The notes under the pieces are model-generated. The model ran no database searches and was not told where the DNA came from. It saw nothing but the letters and a program-made list of their open reading frames with translations. From NCBI RefSeq assembly GCF_001427025.1, contig NZ_LMGA01000001.1, positions 1,139,948-1,203,947 of the forward strand: a stretch of 64,000 bases of DNA, written 5' to 3'. The translations under genes and the position numbers were made by a program. This document shows, piece by piece, positions 56,959 through 64,000 of the stretch. Origin of the DNA: Mesorhizobium sp. Root554. Lineage in GTDB: Bacteria; Pseudomonadota; Alphaproteobacteria; Rhizobiales; Rhizobiaceae. Numbering within the stretch: the first letter of the stretch is position 1; the number at the start of each line of letters is the position of its first letter.

Positions 56959-57894
56959 GCCGGCGCGGATCATGTAAAGCAGGCACGTCACGGTGATGAC
57001 CGAAAAGCAGGTCGTCATCAACACGCTGGCCGAGGCGCGCTGGACCCATACATTGTATTGCTGGGCGATGACGAAAACGTTGGTGGCAGACGGCAAAGCC
57101 GCCAGCAGCACCGCCGAAAACATCCAGGTCTCGGAAAAATTTCCGACCCAGCTCAGCACCACATAGCAAAGCAGTGGCTGGCAGATCAGCTTCAGCACGA
57201 CGATCGGCGCCAGCTCCGGCGGCACGCGCTTCAGCGGCCTCAGCGCCAGCGTGACCCCCATCGCGAACAGCGCGCAGGGCGCCGCCGCGCGGGCAAGGTA
57301 GTCGAGCAGTAGATTGACAGCCTGCGGCGGCTGGATCTGGAAATAGGCCGCTGCAATGCCGAAAAAGGTGGCGATGATGAACGGATGCAGGAATATCTTG
57401 CGCAGCACGTCCGTCACCAGTTGCGGCAGCGAGGTCTGCTCCTTGCCGGACACCGCCATGAGCAGCGGCGCAATGATGAAATGCATGACGTTTTCGAAGC
57501 AGAAGATCAGCGCCACCGGCACCGCCGCCTGCTCGCCGAACGCCAGCAGCGCCAGTCCCGGCCCCATATAGCCGATGTTGCCGTAGGAGGCGGCGAAGCC
57601 CTTGATCGTCGATTCTGCGATCTCGCCGCGCGAGACCAGCATGGAGCCGATGAACATGGTGGAGAAGATGATGAGGGTGGAAAAGGCAGAGCCGAGGATG
57701 AACCCCCACTCGGTCAGTTGCTCGAAGGGCGTCTTCGCCAGCAACTGAAAGAACAGGGCCGGCAGGGCGACGTAGATGATGAAGATGTTCATCCAGCCGA
57801 GCGCTTCCAGCGGCTGCCGGGCAATTCTTGCCACGACGAAACCGATGAAAATCAATCCGAAGAATGGAAGTACGAGACCGAAAACGTCCGACAT
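56932..57894 (-). CDS. AEC family permease (second copy)
   Basis: The 320-residue membrane protein has the ten-helix AEC/auxin-efflux-carrier architecture, beginning MSDVFGLVLPFFGLIFIGFV. Characteristic pieces are AASYGNIGYMGPGLALLAFGEQAAVPVALIF and the conserved region around residue 220-250 with TLALRPLKRVPPELAPIVVLKLICQPLL. The substrate is unknown. It converges on the UbiH-like gene with a 27-bp overlap of coding ends, and is divergent from hspQ across a 123-bp gap. Confidence 0.88.
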   Translation of the reverse strand: MSDVFGLVLPFFGLIFIGFVVARIARQPLEALGWMNIFIIYVALPALFFQLLAKTPFEQLTEWGFILGSAFSTLIIFSTMFIGSMLVSRGEIAESTIKGFAASYGNIGYMGPGLALLAFGEQAAVPVALIFCFENVMHFIIAPLLMAVSGKEQTSLPQLVTDVLRKIFLHPFIIATFFGIAAAYFQIQPPQAVNLLLDYLARAAAPCALFAMGVTLALRPLKRVPPELAPIVVLKLICQPLLCYVVLSWVGNFSETWMFSAVLLAALPSATNVFVIAQQYNVWVQRASASVLMTTCFSVITVTCLLYMIRAGLLPPDLFP

Positions 57895-58017
57895 TGCTCA
57901 ATCGCCTGAAACCAGAGCCGGCGCTAACGCGCGGATTGCTGCTTCGTCAAGCGCTTTGGGATTGAACTAAAGGCCCCTGTGCGCCAAATAAGATAAGAAA
58001 TTCAAGTGGTGAGTAAG

Positions 58018-58341
58018 ATGAAGTCAGCCAAGTTCTCGATCGGACAGGTGGTTCGCCATCGGCTGTTCCCGTTTCGCGGCGTCATATTCGACGTCGATCC
58101 GCAATTCGCCAACACCGACGAGTGGTATGAATCCATTCCGGTGGACGTGCGCCCGCGCAAGGACCAACCCTTCTACCATCTGCTGGCGGAGAATTCGGAG
58201 ACCGAGTACATCGCCTATGTCTCGGAGCAGAACCTGCTCGAGGACGAGTCCGGTGAACCGGTCCGGCATCCGCAGATCCGCGAATTCTTCGACAAGACGC
58301 CCGAGGGCCGCTACGAGCCGAAGGGACAGTTGAAGCACTGA
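58018..58341 (+). CDS. hspQ: Heat-shock protein HspQ
   Basis: HspQ (YccV) is a small DNA-binding, specificity-enhancing factor for Lon that is itself induced by heat in E. coli. The 107-residue product has the typical QVVRHRLFPFRGVIFDVDPQFANTDEWYESIP (residues 10-41) and the conserved FYHLLAENSETEYIAYVSEQNL segment. ATG at 58018 chosen; a GTG at 58006 would add 4 residues. The 123-bp promoter gap has a TTGAAC-like patch but no convincing heat-shock box. Followed by a hairpin terminator. Confidence 0.92.
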   Translation: MKSAKFSIGQVVRHRLFPFRGVIFDVDPQFANTDEWYESIPVDVRPRKDQPFYHLLAENSETEYIAYVSEQNLLEDESGEPVRHPQIREFFDKTPEGRYEPKGQLKH

Positions 58342-58352
58342 GTAGAGACAAG

Positions 58353-58378
58353 AAAAAGGCTCCCAGGGGAGCCTTTTT
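58353..58378. terminator. Bidirectional terminator between hspQ and aspS
   Basis: An A-rich stem, aaaaaggctcc paired with ggagccttttt around a short caggg-like loop, forms a perfect hairpin with T-runs on both strands. It serves the converging hspQ (plus) and aspS (minus) transcripts. Confidence 0.9.
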
Positions 58379-58399
58379 CTTGCGAAATAGCCGGGCGGC

Positions 58400-60190
58400 T
58401 CAGCCGTCCTTCTTCGTCGTAGCCACACGCAGCGACAGCTCGCGAAGCTGCTGCGGGCTCGCCTCCGAAGGCGCGTTCATCAGCAGGTCGTCGGCCTGCT
58501 GGTTCATCGGGAACAAGGCGATCTCGCGCAGATTCCTGGCACCGACCAACAGCATCACCACCCGGTCCACGCCAGCGGCCATGCCGCCATGCGGCGGTGC
58601 GCCATACTGGAAGGCGCGATAGAGACCGCCGAAGCGCTCCTCGACGGTGGTGCGATCCAGCCCGACGAGTTCGAAGGCCTTGACCATGGTTTCCGGCAGA
58701 TGGTTGCGGATGCCGCCCGAGGCGAGTTCGTAACCGTTGCAGACCAGGTCGTACTGGAACGCCTTGATCGACAGCGGGTCGGAGCCGTTCAAGGCGTCGA
58801 TGCCGCCCTGTGGCATGGAGAACGGGTTGTGGGCGAAGTCGATCTTCTTCTCGTCTTCATCCCATTCGTAGAACGGGAAATCGACGATCCAGCACATTTC
58901 GAATCGATCGCGGTCGACGAGGTTCAACTCCTCCCCTGCCCGCGTGCGCGCGGACCCGGCGAAGGAGACAAACTTCTTCGGATCGCCAGCAACGAAGAAG
59001 ACGGCGTCACCGTCGGCAAGGCCAAGCTGTTGACGAATCGCTTCGGTGCGCTCCTCGCCGATGTTCTTGGCGAGCGGCCCGGCGCCCTCGATCTTCTCGC
59101 CTTCCTTCCGCCAGAAGATGTAGCCGAGGCCCGGCTGTCCCTCGCCCTGCGCCCACGAGTTCATGCGGTCGCAAAAAGCGCGTGAACCGCCGGTCCTGGC
59201 CGGAATGGCCCAGACCTGGGCCTTGTCATCGTTGGCCAGGATGTTGGCGAACACCTTGAAGCCCGAGCCCCGAAAATGGTCGGAGACATCCTGCATTTCG
59301 ATCGGGTTGCGCAGGTCTGGCTTGTCGGAGCCGTATTTGCGCATCGCCTCGTCATAAGCGATGCGCGGGAATTTCTGCGTCACCGGCTTGCCGTTGGCGA
59401 ACGTCTCGAAGACGCCGCGCATCACCGGTTCCATGGTGGCAAACACGTCCTGCTGCTCGACAAAGCTCATTTCGAGATCGAGCTGGTAGAATTCACCGTA
59501 GAAGCGGTCGGCGCGCGGATCCTCGTCGCGGAAGCAAGGCGCGATCTGGAAATAGCGGTCGAACCCCGAAACCATCAAAAGCTGCTTGTACTGCTGCGGC
59601 GCCTGCGGCAGCGCGTAGAAGGTGCCTGGGTGGATGCGGCTCGGCACCAGGAAGTCGCGCGCGCCTTCAGGCGACGAGGCCGTGAGGATCGGCGTCTGGA
59701 ATTCGTTGAAGCCCAATTCGCCCATAAGCCTGCGCATCTCGGAAATCACGCGCGTGCGCGTCATGATATTCTTGTGCAGCGTCTCGCGGCGCAGGTCGAG
59801 GAAGCGGTATTTCAGCCGGATGTCTTCCGGATAGTCCGGCTCGCCGAACACCGGCAGCGGCAGTTCCTTCGCCGACGACAGCACTTCCATGTCGACAGCA
59901 TAGATCTCGATCTCGCCGGTCGGCATGTTCTTGTTGACGGTCTCGGCGGTGCGCGCCTTGACCTCGCCATCGACACGGATGACCCACTCGCCACGCACCG
60001 TCTCGGCGATCTTGAACGCCGAGGAATCCGGATCGGCGACGATCTGCGTCAGGCCGTAATGGTCGCGAAGGTCGATGAACAGCAGGCCGCCATGGTCGCG
60101 GACGCGATGGACCCATCCCGAAAGGCGGACGGAGGCGCCGACATCGGCCTTCCTCAACTGGGCGCAGGTATGGCTGCGGTAACGGTGCAT
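58400..60190 (-). CDS. aspS: Aspartyl-tRNA synthetase (probably non-discriminating)
   Basis: AspRS charges tRNA(Asp). The 596-residue class II synthetase has an N-terminal OB-fold (residues about 1-110), the class II motif 2 region [11 protein letters not shown] near residue 216, motif 3 with GVDRVVMLL near 552 and the GAD insertion domain between. Alphaproteobacteria with GatCAB often use AspRS that also charges tRNA(Asn), and gatC and gatA are present in this window, so it is likely non-discriminating; that is inferred. ATG at 60190; it faces hspQ tail to tail. Confidence 0.96.
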   Translation of the reverse strand: MHRYRSHTCAQLRKADVGASVRLSGWVHRVRDHGGLLFIDLRDHYGLTQIVADPDSSAFKIAETVRGEWVIRVDGEVKARTAETVNKNMPTGEIEIYAVDMEVLSSAKELPLPVFGEPDYPEDIRLKYRFLDLRRETLHKNIMTRTRVISEMRRLMGELGFNEFQTPILTASSPEGARDFLVPSRIHPGTFYALPQAPQQYKQLLMVSGFDRYFQIAPCFRDEDPRADRFYGEFYQLDLEMSFVEQQDVFATMEPVMRGVFETFANGKPVTQKFPRIAYDEAMRKYGSDKPDLRNPIEMQDVSDHFRGSGFKVFANILANDDKAQVWAIPARTGGSRAFCDRMNSWAQGEGQPGLGYIFWRKEGEKIEGAGPLAKNIGEERTEAIRQQLGLADGDAVFFVAGDPKKFVSFAGSARTRAGEELNLVDRDRFEMCWIVDFPFYEWDEDEKKIDFAHNPFSMPQGGIDALNGSDPLSIKAFQYDLVCNGYELASGGIRNHLPETMVKAFELVGLDRTTVEERFGGLYRAFQYGAPPHGGMAAGVDRVVMLLVGARNLREIALFPMNQQADDLLMNAPSEASPQQLRELSLRVATTKKDG

Positions 60191-60436
60191 GGTCGAATAT
60201 TCCGGTCAGAAGTTAAGCGTGACCGAAGCAGTTTGGCCCGGTCCGAAATCGGCGCGAAAAGCGCATGGGCATCCCCGTTTGTCAAGCGAAGGCCTGTGTT
60301 TTGCCCGCTTGGCCACGCTTGCGCCGGTGAAGCCCGGTCGCGGCAACGCAGATAAGCTTTCGTTCTTGCGGTGCGAACTTCGAGAGCCTACGCAAAAGCA
60401 AGTGCCATTCCTGTCCGTAATCTGCCAAAAGTCGCC

Positions 60437-60907
60437 ATGCCCAACGTTTCAATCCTTGTCGATGCCGATGCCTGCCCGGTGAAAGCCGAAGTGGAGAAGG
60501 TGGCCGAGCGGCACGGCGTCGTGGTCACTTTCGTTTCGAATGGCGGTCTGCGCCCGTCCCGCGACCCGATGATCCGCAATGTCGTCGTATCCAAGGGCGC
60601 GGATGCCGCCGACGACTGGATCGTCGAAAACGCCAAGGCCAACGACGTGGTGGTGACGGCGGACATTCCGCTTGCCGCCCGCGCGGTGGCGCTTGGCGCG
60701 CATGTGCTCGGGCCGACCGGAAGGCCGTTCACGCCCGAAAGCATCGGCATGGCGGTGGCGATGCGCGACTTGAAGCAGCACTTGCGCGAGACCGGCGAGA
60801 GCAAGGGCTACAATGCCGGCTTCTCGCCGCAGGACCGCTCCCGCTTCCTGTCCGAACTAGACCGCATCTTGCGGCGGGCGCTCAAATCCGCCACACCTGC
60901 TCCCTGA
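60437..60907 (+). CDS. UPF0178 (YaiI/YqxD-like) protein
   Basis: The 156-residue protein belongs to the DUF188/UPF0178 family, a PIN-like fold. Motifs are VDADACPVKAEVEKVAER (residues 8-25), GADAADDWIVENAKANDVVVTADIPLAARAV (near 53-85) and a terminal SRFLSELDRILR. Acidic residues of the PIN-like site (Asp8, Asp10 and later Asp) are conserved, suggesting metal-dependent nuclease ancestry, but no activity is established. ATG at 60437. The next gene starts 17 bp later and is likely co-transcribed. Confidence 0.9.
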   Translation: MPNVSILVDADACPVKAEVEKVAERHGVVVTFVSNGGLRPSRDPMIRNVVVSKGADAADDWIVENAKANDVVVTADIPLAARAVALGAHVLGPTGRPFTPESIGMAVAMRDLKQHLRETGESKGYNAGFSPQDRSRFLSELDRILRRALKSATPAP

Positions 60908-60923
60908 AAGTCGAGGGGAAGCA

Positions 60924-61586
60924 ATGCCGTCCAAAACCGCCGCCCCGCTTCATCGCCATATGCAGTTCGCCATCTCGGCCGGCATCGGCGCCGTGGCCGG
61001 TATTGTCGCGCTGCTGCTGAAATCCTCGCTGGCCTACTCGATCGGCGCCAACGCGTTCTTCATCGTCTATATCGCCATCGTCCTGTGGCAGATGCCGATG
61101 TTGACCGCCGACTATCTGAGCAAAAATGCGCGCGCCACCGACCAGCCGGTGGGCATCATCTTCATCGTCACGCTGGTCGTCATCGGGGTTGCGGTCGTCT
61201 CGCTGTTCCAGCTCATCAACAGCAAGGACAGCCCCGACCTCGCCGGCCTGCTTTTTTCGCTGACGTCCGTTCCGCTCGGCTGGTTCACGCTGCAGGCGAT
61301 GACCGCATTGCACTACGCGCATGTCTACTGGATGGATGATGATGGCGCGAAATCCGGGAAGAAGGTGCCGGTTGGCGGTCTGGAATTTCCCGGCAAGGAT
61401 CGGCCCGACGGCTGGGATTTCCTCTATTTCGCCGCGACGATCGGCATGACGTTCCAGACGTCCGACACCGAGATCACCACGACGGAAATGCGCCGCATCA
61501 CGCTTCTGCATGCGGTGGTGTCGTTCTTCTTCAACACCGTCATCGTCGCCGCCGCGGTCAATCTTGCAGTCAGCCTGGGCGACTGA
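60924..61586 (+). CDS. DUF1345 membrane protein
   Basis: The 220-residue membrane protein has five or six helices and the DUF1345 signature: WDFLYFAATIGMTFQTSDTEITTTEMRR near residue 172-199 and HAVVSFFFNTVIVAAAVN at the C-terminus. The middle region has HYAHVYWMDDDG and FPGKDRPDGW facing the same side. Function is unknown. It follows the UPF0178 gene closely and precedes an 8-bp-stem hairpin and the cytochrome/molybdoenzyme operon. Confidence 0.88.
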   Translation: MPSKTAAPLHRHMQFAISAGIGAVAGIVALLLKSSLAYSIGANAFFIVYIAIVLWQMPMLTADYLSKNARATDQPVGIIFIVTLVVIGVAVVSLFQLINSKDSPDLAGLLFSLTSVPLGWFTLQAMTALHYAHVYWMDDDGAKSGKKVPVGGLEFPGKDRPDGWDFLYFAATIGMTFQTSDTEITTTEMRRITLLHAVVSFFFNTVIVAAAVNLAVSLGD

Positions 61587-61594
61587 GCGGCAGC

Positions 61595-61618
61595 GCGTTC
61601 ACAAAAATTCGTGAACGC
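61595..61618. repeat. Palindromic hairpin after the DUF1345 gene
   Basis: gcgttcac (61595-61602) and gtgaacgc (61611-61618) form an 8-bp perfect stem with an 8-base A-rich loop, 8 bp after the DUF1345 stop. No T-run follows on plus (cagaaac). It may be a weak terminator or a protein-binding site in the leader of the cytochrome/molybdoenzyme operon. Confidence 0.55.
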
Positions 61619-61698
61619 CAGAAACATCGCTTTCACCCGAGACGTACTAGGATAGGAACTGAACGCGTTGGCCGCCTGTCGGCGCAACCGGAGACGAC

Positions 61699-62571
61699 AT
61701 GATGGATTCGGCCGTCACGCCCACGCAATCGGAACTGCTGACCCCACACGGCAAGGGACCCCTGATCTACCGCCAGTCGCGGTGGACGCGGCTGACCCAT
61801 TGGATCTGGGCGTTCTCTCTGTTCTTTCTGCTTCTGTCCGGCCTGCAGATATTCAACGCCCGGCCGCAGCTCTACATCGGCAAGGAGTCCGGCTTCCAGT
61901 ACGACAACACAATCCTGCAGATTGGCGCTGAAAGCACGCCGAACGGACAACGCGGCTTTACTGAAATCTTCGGCATGAAATTCGACACGACGGGCGTTCT
62001 CGGCCTGTCCGGACCGGAGGGGCAGCAGCGCGTCCGCGCCTTCCCGTCATGGGCGACCATCCCGTCCTATTACGACCTCGGCACAGCGCGCGTGGTGCAC
62101 TTCTTCTTCGCCTGGGTGCTGGGAACGACTTTGCTGGTCTGGCTGGTTTCCAGCCTCGCCAACGGCCATCTGCGCCGCGATCTGGCTCCGCGGGTGCAGG
62201 ATATTCGCCGCCTGCCGCAGGATGTGGTCGACCACATCAAGCTGAAATTCCACCACGTCCGCGAATACAACACGCTGCAGAAGCTCGCTTATGGCGGCGT
62301 GCTTTTCGTGCTTCTGCCGCTGATGATCCTGACCGGCTTTGCGATGTCGCCGTCGATGAACGCCGCCCTGCCCTTCCTCAACGACATTCTCGGCGGAAGG
62401 CAGACCGCGCGAACCATCCATTTCACCGTCATGCTTCTGCTGGTCGCCTTCTTCATCGTCCACATGCTGATGATCCTGGCGGCCGGTCCGATCAATGAAC
62501 TGCGCTCGATCGTCACCGGCTGGTATCGCACCGACCCGCCTGCTCGCGACGACGCCGAAAGGAGCGCATGA
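61699..62571 (+). CDS. Cytochrome b (b561/FdoI-like) membrane subunit
   Basis: The 290-residue protein is a multi-helix cytochrome b like the membrane anchors of formate dehydrogenase and Ni-Fe hydrogenase. Helices begin near residues 33, 133, 198 and 243; candidate heme histidines are in THWIWAF (near 35), RVVHFFFAW (near 134), TIHFTVML and VHMLMILAAGP. It should pass electrons from quinol to, or from, the molybdenum enzyme encoded next. A GGAG lies upstream of the ATG at 61699 (61702 also possible). The two genes are 1 bp apart. Confidence 0.85.
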   Translation: MMDSAVTPTQSELLTPHGKGPLIYRQSRWTRLTHWIWAFSLFFLLLSGLQIFNARPQLYIGKESGFQYDNTILQIGAESTPNGQRGFTEIFGMKFDTTGVLGLSGPEGQQRVRAFPSWATIPSYYDLGTARVVHFFFAWVLGTTLLVWLVSSLANGHLRRDLAPRVQDIRRLPQDVVDHIKLKFHHVREYNTLQKLAYGGVLFVLLPLMILTGFAMSPSMNAALPFLNDILGGRQTARTIHFTVMLLLVAFFIVHMLMILAAGPINELRSIVTGWYRTDPPARDDAERSA

Positions 62572-62572
62572 G

Positions 62573-63364
62573 ATGGCGAAGTTCATGATCAGCCGGCGCA
62601 AGTTCCTGACCTCGGCCAGCATCGGCGCCTCCGGCATGATGCTCGCCGGTTGCGATGCGTTCGACAGCCAGCTCGGCATCGGCAAGGGCCTGCGCAGTTT
62701 TCTCGAGGGGGCGAACGATCTGACCCACCGCGCCCACCGGCTTCTGGTCGGCGCAAACACGCTGGCGCCGGAGTTTTCGGAGAGCGATATACGTCAGCCC
62801 ATGCGGCCGAACGGCGTCACCGCGCCGGACGACGATACCTACAAGGGGCTTCTGGCGAACGATTTCGCCGACTGGCGGCTGGAAGTGACCGGGTTGGTGG
62901 AAAAGCCGCTGTCGCTGACCCGTGACCAGCTGATGAACATGCCGAGCCGCACGCAGATCACCCGCCACGACTGCGTCGAGGGCTGGAGCTGCATCGCCAA
63001 ATGGACCGGCACGCCGCTGGCGCTCGTGCTCGACCAGGCGGTGGTCAAGCCGGAGGCGCGCTACGTCATGTTCCACTGCCTGGACACGATCGACAAAGGC
63101 CTTTCAGGCGACATCAAATATTACGGCACGATCGACCTGATCGACGCCCGCCACCCGCAGACGATCCTGGCCTATGGCTGCAACGGCAAGCCGCTGCCTG
63201 TCGAAAACGGTGCGCCGCTGCGGGTGCGCGTCGAGCGGCAGCTCGGCTACAAGCAGCCGAAATACGTCCACAAGATCGAGCTTGTCTCAGGCTTCGCCGA
63301 CATTGGCGGCGGCCGTGGCGGCTACTGGGAAGACAATGGCTATGACTGGTACGGCGGCATCTGA
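62573..63364 (+). CDS. Tat-exported molybdopterin oxidoreductase, sulfite-oxidase fold
   Basis: The 263-residue protein has the sulfite oxidase/MsrP (YedY)-type molybdopterin fold. The Tat signal SRRKFLTSAS (residues 7-16) is followed by LAGC (Cys27), a lipobox-like motif that suggests a Tat lipoprotein. The candidate molybdenum-ligand cysteine lies in RHDCVEGWSC near residue 133; C-terminal segments GCNGKPLPVENGAPLRVRVERQLGYKQ are family-typical. The cytochrome b gene upstream (1 bp apart) would be the electron partner in place of MsrQ/YedZ. Substrate unknown. Confidence 0.88.
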   Translation: MAKFMISRRKFLTSASIGASGMMLAGCDAFDSQLGIGKGLRSFLEGANDLTHRAHRLLVGANTLAPEFSESDIRQPMRPNGVTAPDDDTYKGLLANDFADWRLEVTGLVEKPLSLTRDQLMNMPSRTQITRHDCVEGWSCIAKWTGTPLALVLDQAVVKPEARYVMFHCLDTIDKGLSGDIKYYGTIDLIDARHPQTILAYGCNGKPLPVENGAPLRVRVERQLGYKQPKYVHKIELVSGFADIGGGRGGYWEDNGYDWYGGI

Positions 63365-63385
63365 CTGCGGCATCCCGCGCAGCCG

Positions 63386-63565
63386 TCAGGCCGCCGTCCT
63401 GACGATGTCGTTGTAGGTATCCAGATCGACATAGAAGACACGGATGATCTCACGGATCAGTTCGTCGTCTTCATAGCCCTGTGATCTCAGAATGTTGACG
63501 GCAGTCAGGATGTCGAAGCGCTCGGTGAGCCGCCGCTTCTGGTAGTCTTCGACAAAGCGTTCCAT
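63386..63565 (-). CDS. Short protein of 59 residues, likely genuine
   Basis: An ATG at 63565 opens MERFVEDYQKRRLTERFDIL and continues through TAVNILRSQGYEDDELIRE, IIRVFYVDLD and TYNDIVRTAA to a TGA at 63386. The acidic, helix-rich sequence with GYEDDELIREIIRVFYVDLD looks like a real protein and not a chance frame. The leader reads CGGGGGACAATTCG, so a GGGGG lies about 9 bases upstream as a possible ribosome site. I recall similar short rhizobial proteins but have not searched. It converges on the molybdoenzyme gene; no function can be given. Confidence 0.68.
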   Translation of the reverse strand: MERFVEDYQKRRLTERFDILTAVNILRSQGYEDDELIREIIRVFYVDLDTYNDIVRTAA

Positions 63566-63897
63566 TCGAATTGTCCCCCGTCCGATTGCCCAACGCGCTT
63601 ACCAACGCTGAAATCGTCGAAGGAACGGTACGAATGATCGCTTGCGCGGAACTTGCCGACGCTGCGATGTCTTCCCCCTCGATCTGCCCCAAACCAGACT
63701 CGGAAAAAGCGGGCGACTCACAGGCCCGGCTGAAGAATATCACGCAGCTTTACATGACGTAATATAGTTGGGTCGCCGGTCAGGAATTTGCCGAACGGCC
63801 TGCCTCGCTCCGCCTGAGCGGCGATCCTGCATCCCGCTCGTGCATCAGGCGTCGATCCCGGCTAGAAGAGGAACCTGGAAACGCCGCCAAGTGCATC
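63566..63897. other. 332-bp gap upstream of the final secreted gene
   Basis: Only overlapping chance frames are present, with no strong ribosome site. It is the shared upstream region of the 59-residue minus-strand gene and the plus-strand secreted protein at 63898. A T-poor, palindrome-free sequence; I see no RNA gene. Confidence 0.5.
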
Positions 63898-64000
63898 ATG
63901 AATATCCGAACGATTCTGTCACTGATCATCGCTGCGACAATCCCCGCAGGAGCCGCAAAGGCCGGAATTGCCGACGGCACCCTGCCTGCCGGTTCATACC
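63898..64000 (+). CDS. Secreted protein, N-terminal part (truncated by window end)
   Basis: The ATG at 63898 opens a signal peptide (MNIRTILSLIIAATIPAGA, cleavage likely after AKA) followed by GIADGTLPAGSY, and runs off the window after about 34 codons. The start of the mature part resembles short cyanovirin-N-like (CVNH) secreted proteins that open with LPAGSYxxSC, but only a dozen mature residues are visible, so this is a guess. A weak GAAGAGGAA lies some 25 bases upstream. Confidence 0.55.
   Translation, partial: MNIRTILSLIIAATIPAGAAKAGIADGTLPAGSY

Noticed and set aside
61595..61618. LexA (GTTC-N7-GTTC) site near the hairpin
   Set aside because: The spacing and second half-site do not match; it is only the palindromic stem already listed.
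1..64000. CRISPR array, insertion sequence, prophage or toxin-antitoxin operon
   Set aside because: No regularly spaced short repeats, transposase or integrase motifs, or paired small toxin/antitoxin genes were found on either strand.

Overview
The window is about 64 kb of GC-rich chromosomal DNA with dense coding, many ATGA/TGATG gene overlaps and frequent GTG starts. The gene content points to an alphaproteobacterium of the Rhizobiales, most like Mesorhizobium or a close Phyllobacteriaceae relative: cyclic beta-1,2-glucan synthase and exporter (ndvB, ndvA), phosphatidylcholine synthase (pcs), the five-step histidine degradation pathway (hutF plus hutG), GatCA amidotransferase genes, and intergenic repeats of rhizobial type. 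I see no phage, transposase, plasmid or CRISPR sequence. It reads as core chromosome with a few small lineage-specific genes.

Layout. 1-3473 (minus): pyrB, a dihydroorotase-like pyrC lacking its zinc-binding histidines, plsY and the start of dprA, in one operon. 3645-8899: AidB-type acyl-CoA dehydrogenase, AEC transporter, two small membrane proteins, ruvX, a UPF0173 metal hydrolase and a small secreted protein. 9000-12740: gatC, a GNAT acetyltransferase and gatA, then a 231-bp element with 50-bp terminal inverted arms filling the gap before a YdcF-like gene, and a TIGR01244-type protein. 12879-15562 (minus): a zinc-type ABC importer with Zur-box-like palindromes. 15759-23762: ridA, then the hut locus, with hutC-hutF on minus and hutI-hutH-hutG-hutU on plus, diverging from a promoter that holds a perfect HutC-type palindrome.

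24122-34703 is dominated by the 2850-residue glucan synthase NdvB and its exporter NdvA; a lone ccmC follows. 35554-38375 has small detoxification or editing genes (GFA, glutathione S-transferase, alpha/beta hydrolase, YbaK). 38391-45952 (minus) is the typical alphaproteobacterial series rlpA, dacF-like, tmk, holB, metG, tatD and an MBL hydrolase; the DacF-like protein lacks two of its three penicillin-binding motifs. tRNA-Ser(UGA), a TerC-family gene and rimO follow on plus.

48796-53556 (minus) is a BMP-type nucleoside ABC importer. Then come qor, pcs, a UbiH-type monooxygenase, a second AEC transporter, hspQ, aspS, a UPF0178 gene and a DUF1345 gene. The last operon pairs a di-heme cytochrome b with a Tat-exported molybdopterin oxidoreductase. 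A 59-residue minus-strand gene and the start of a secreted protein close the window.

Functional links: GatC, GatA and AspRS belong to the indirect aminoacylation route; NdvB and NdvA make and export periplasmic cyclic glucan; Pcs makes phosphatidylcholine, which rhizobia often need on their hosts; the hut genes convert histidine to glutamate without releasing formamide. No obviously new multi-gene system stands out. The best candidates for novelty are the motif-depleted DacF and PyrC homologues, the 50-bp-arm repeat element, the GatA insertion, the His-tailed transporter ATPase with its Zur-like sites, and the Tat/lipobox Mo enzyme with its cytochrome partner.
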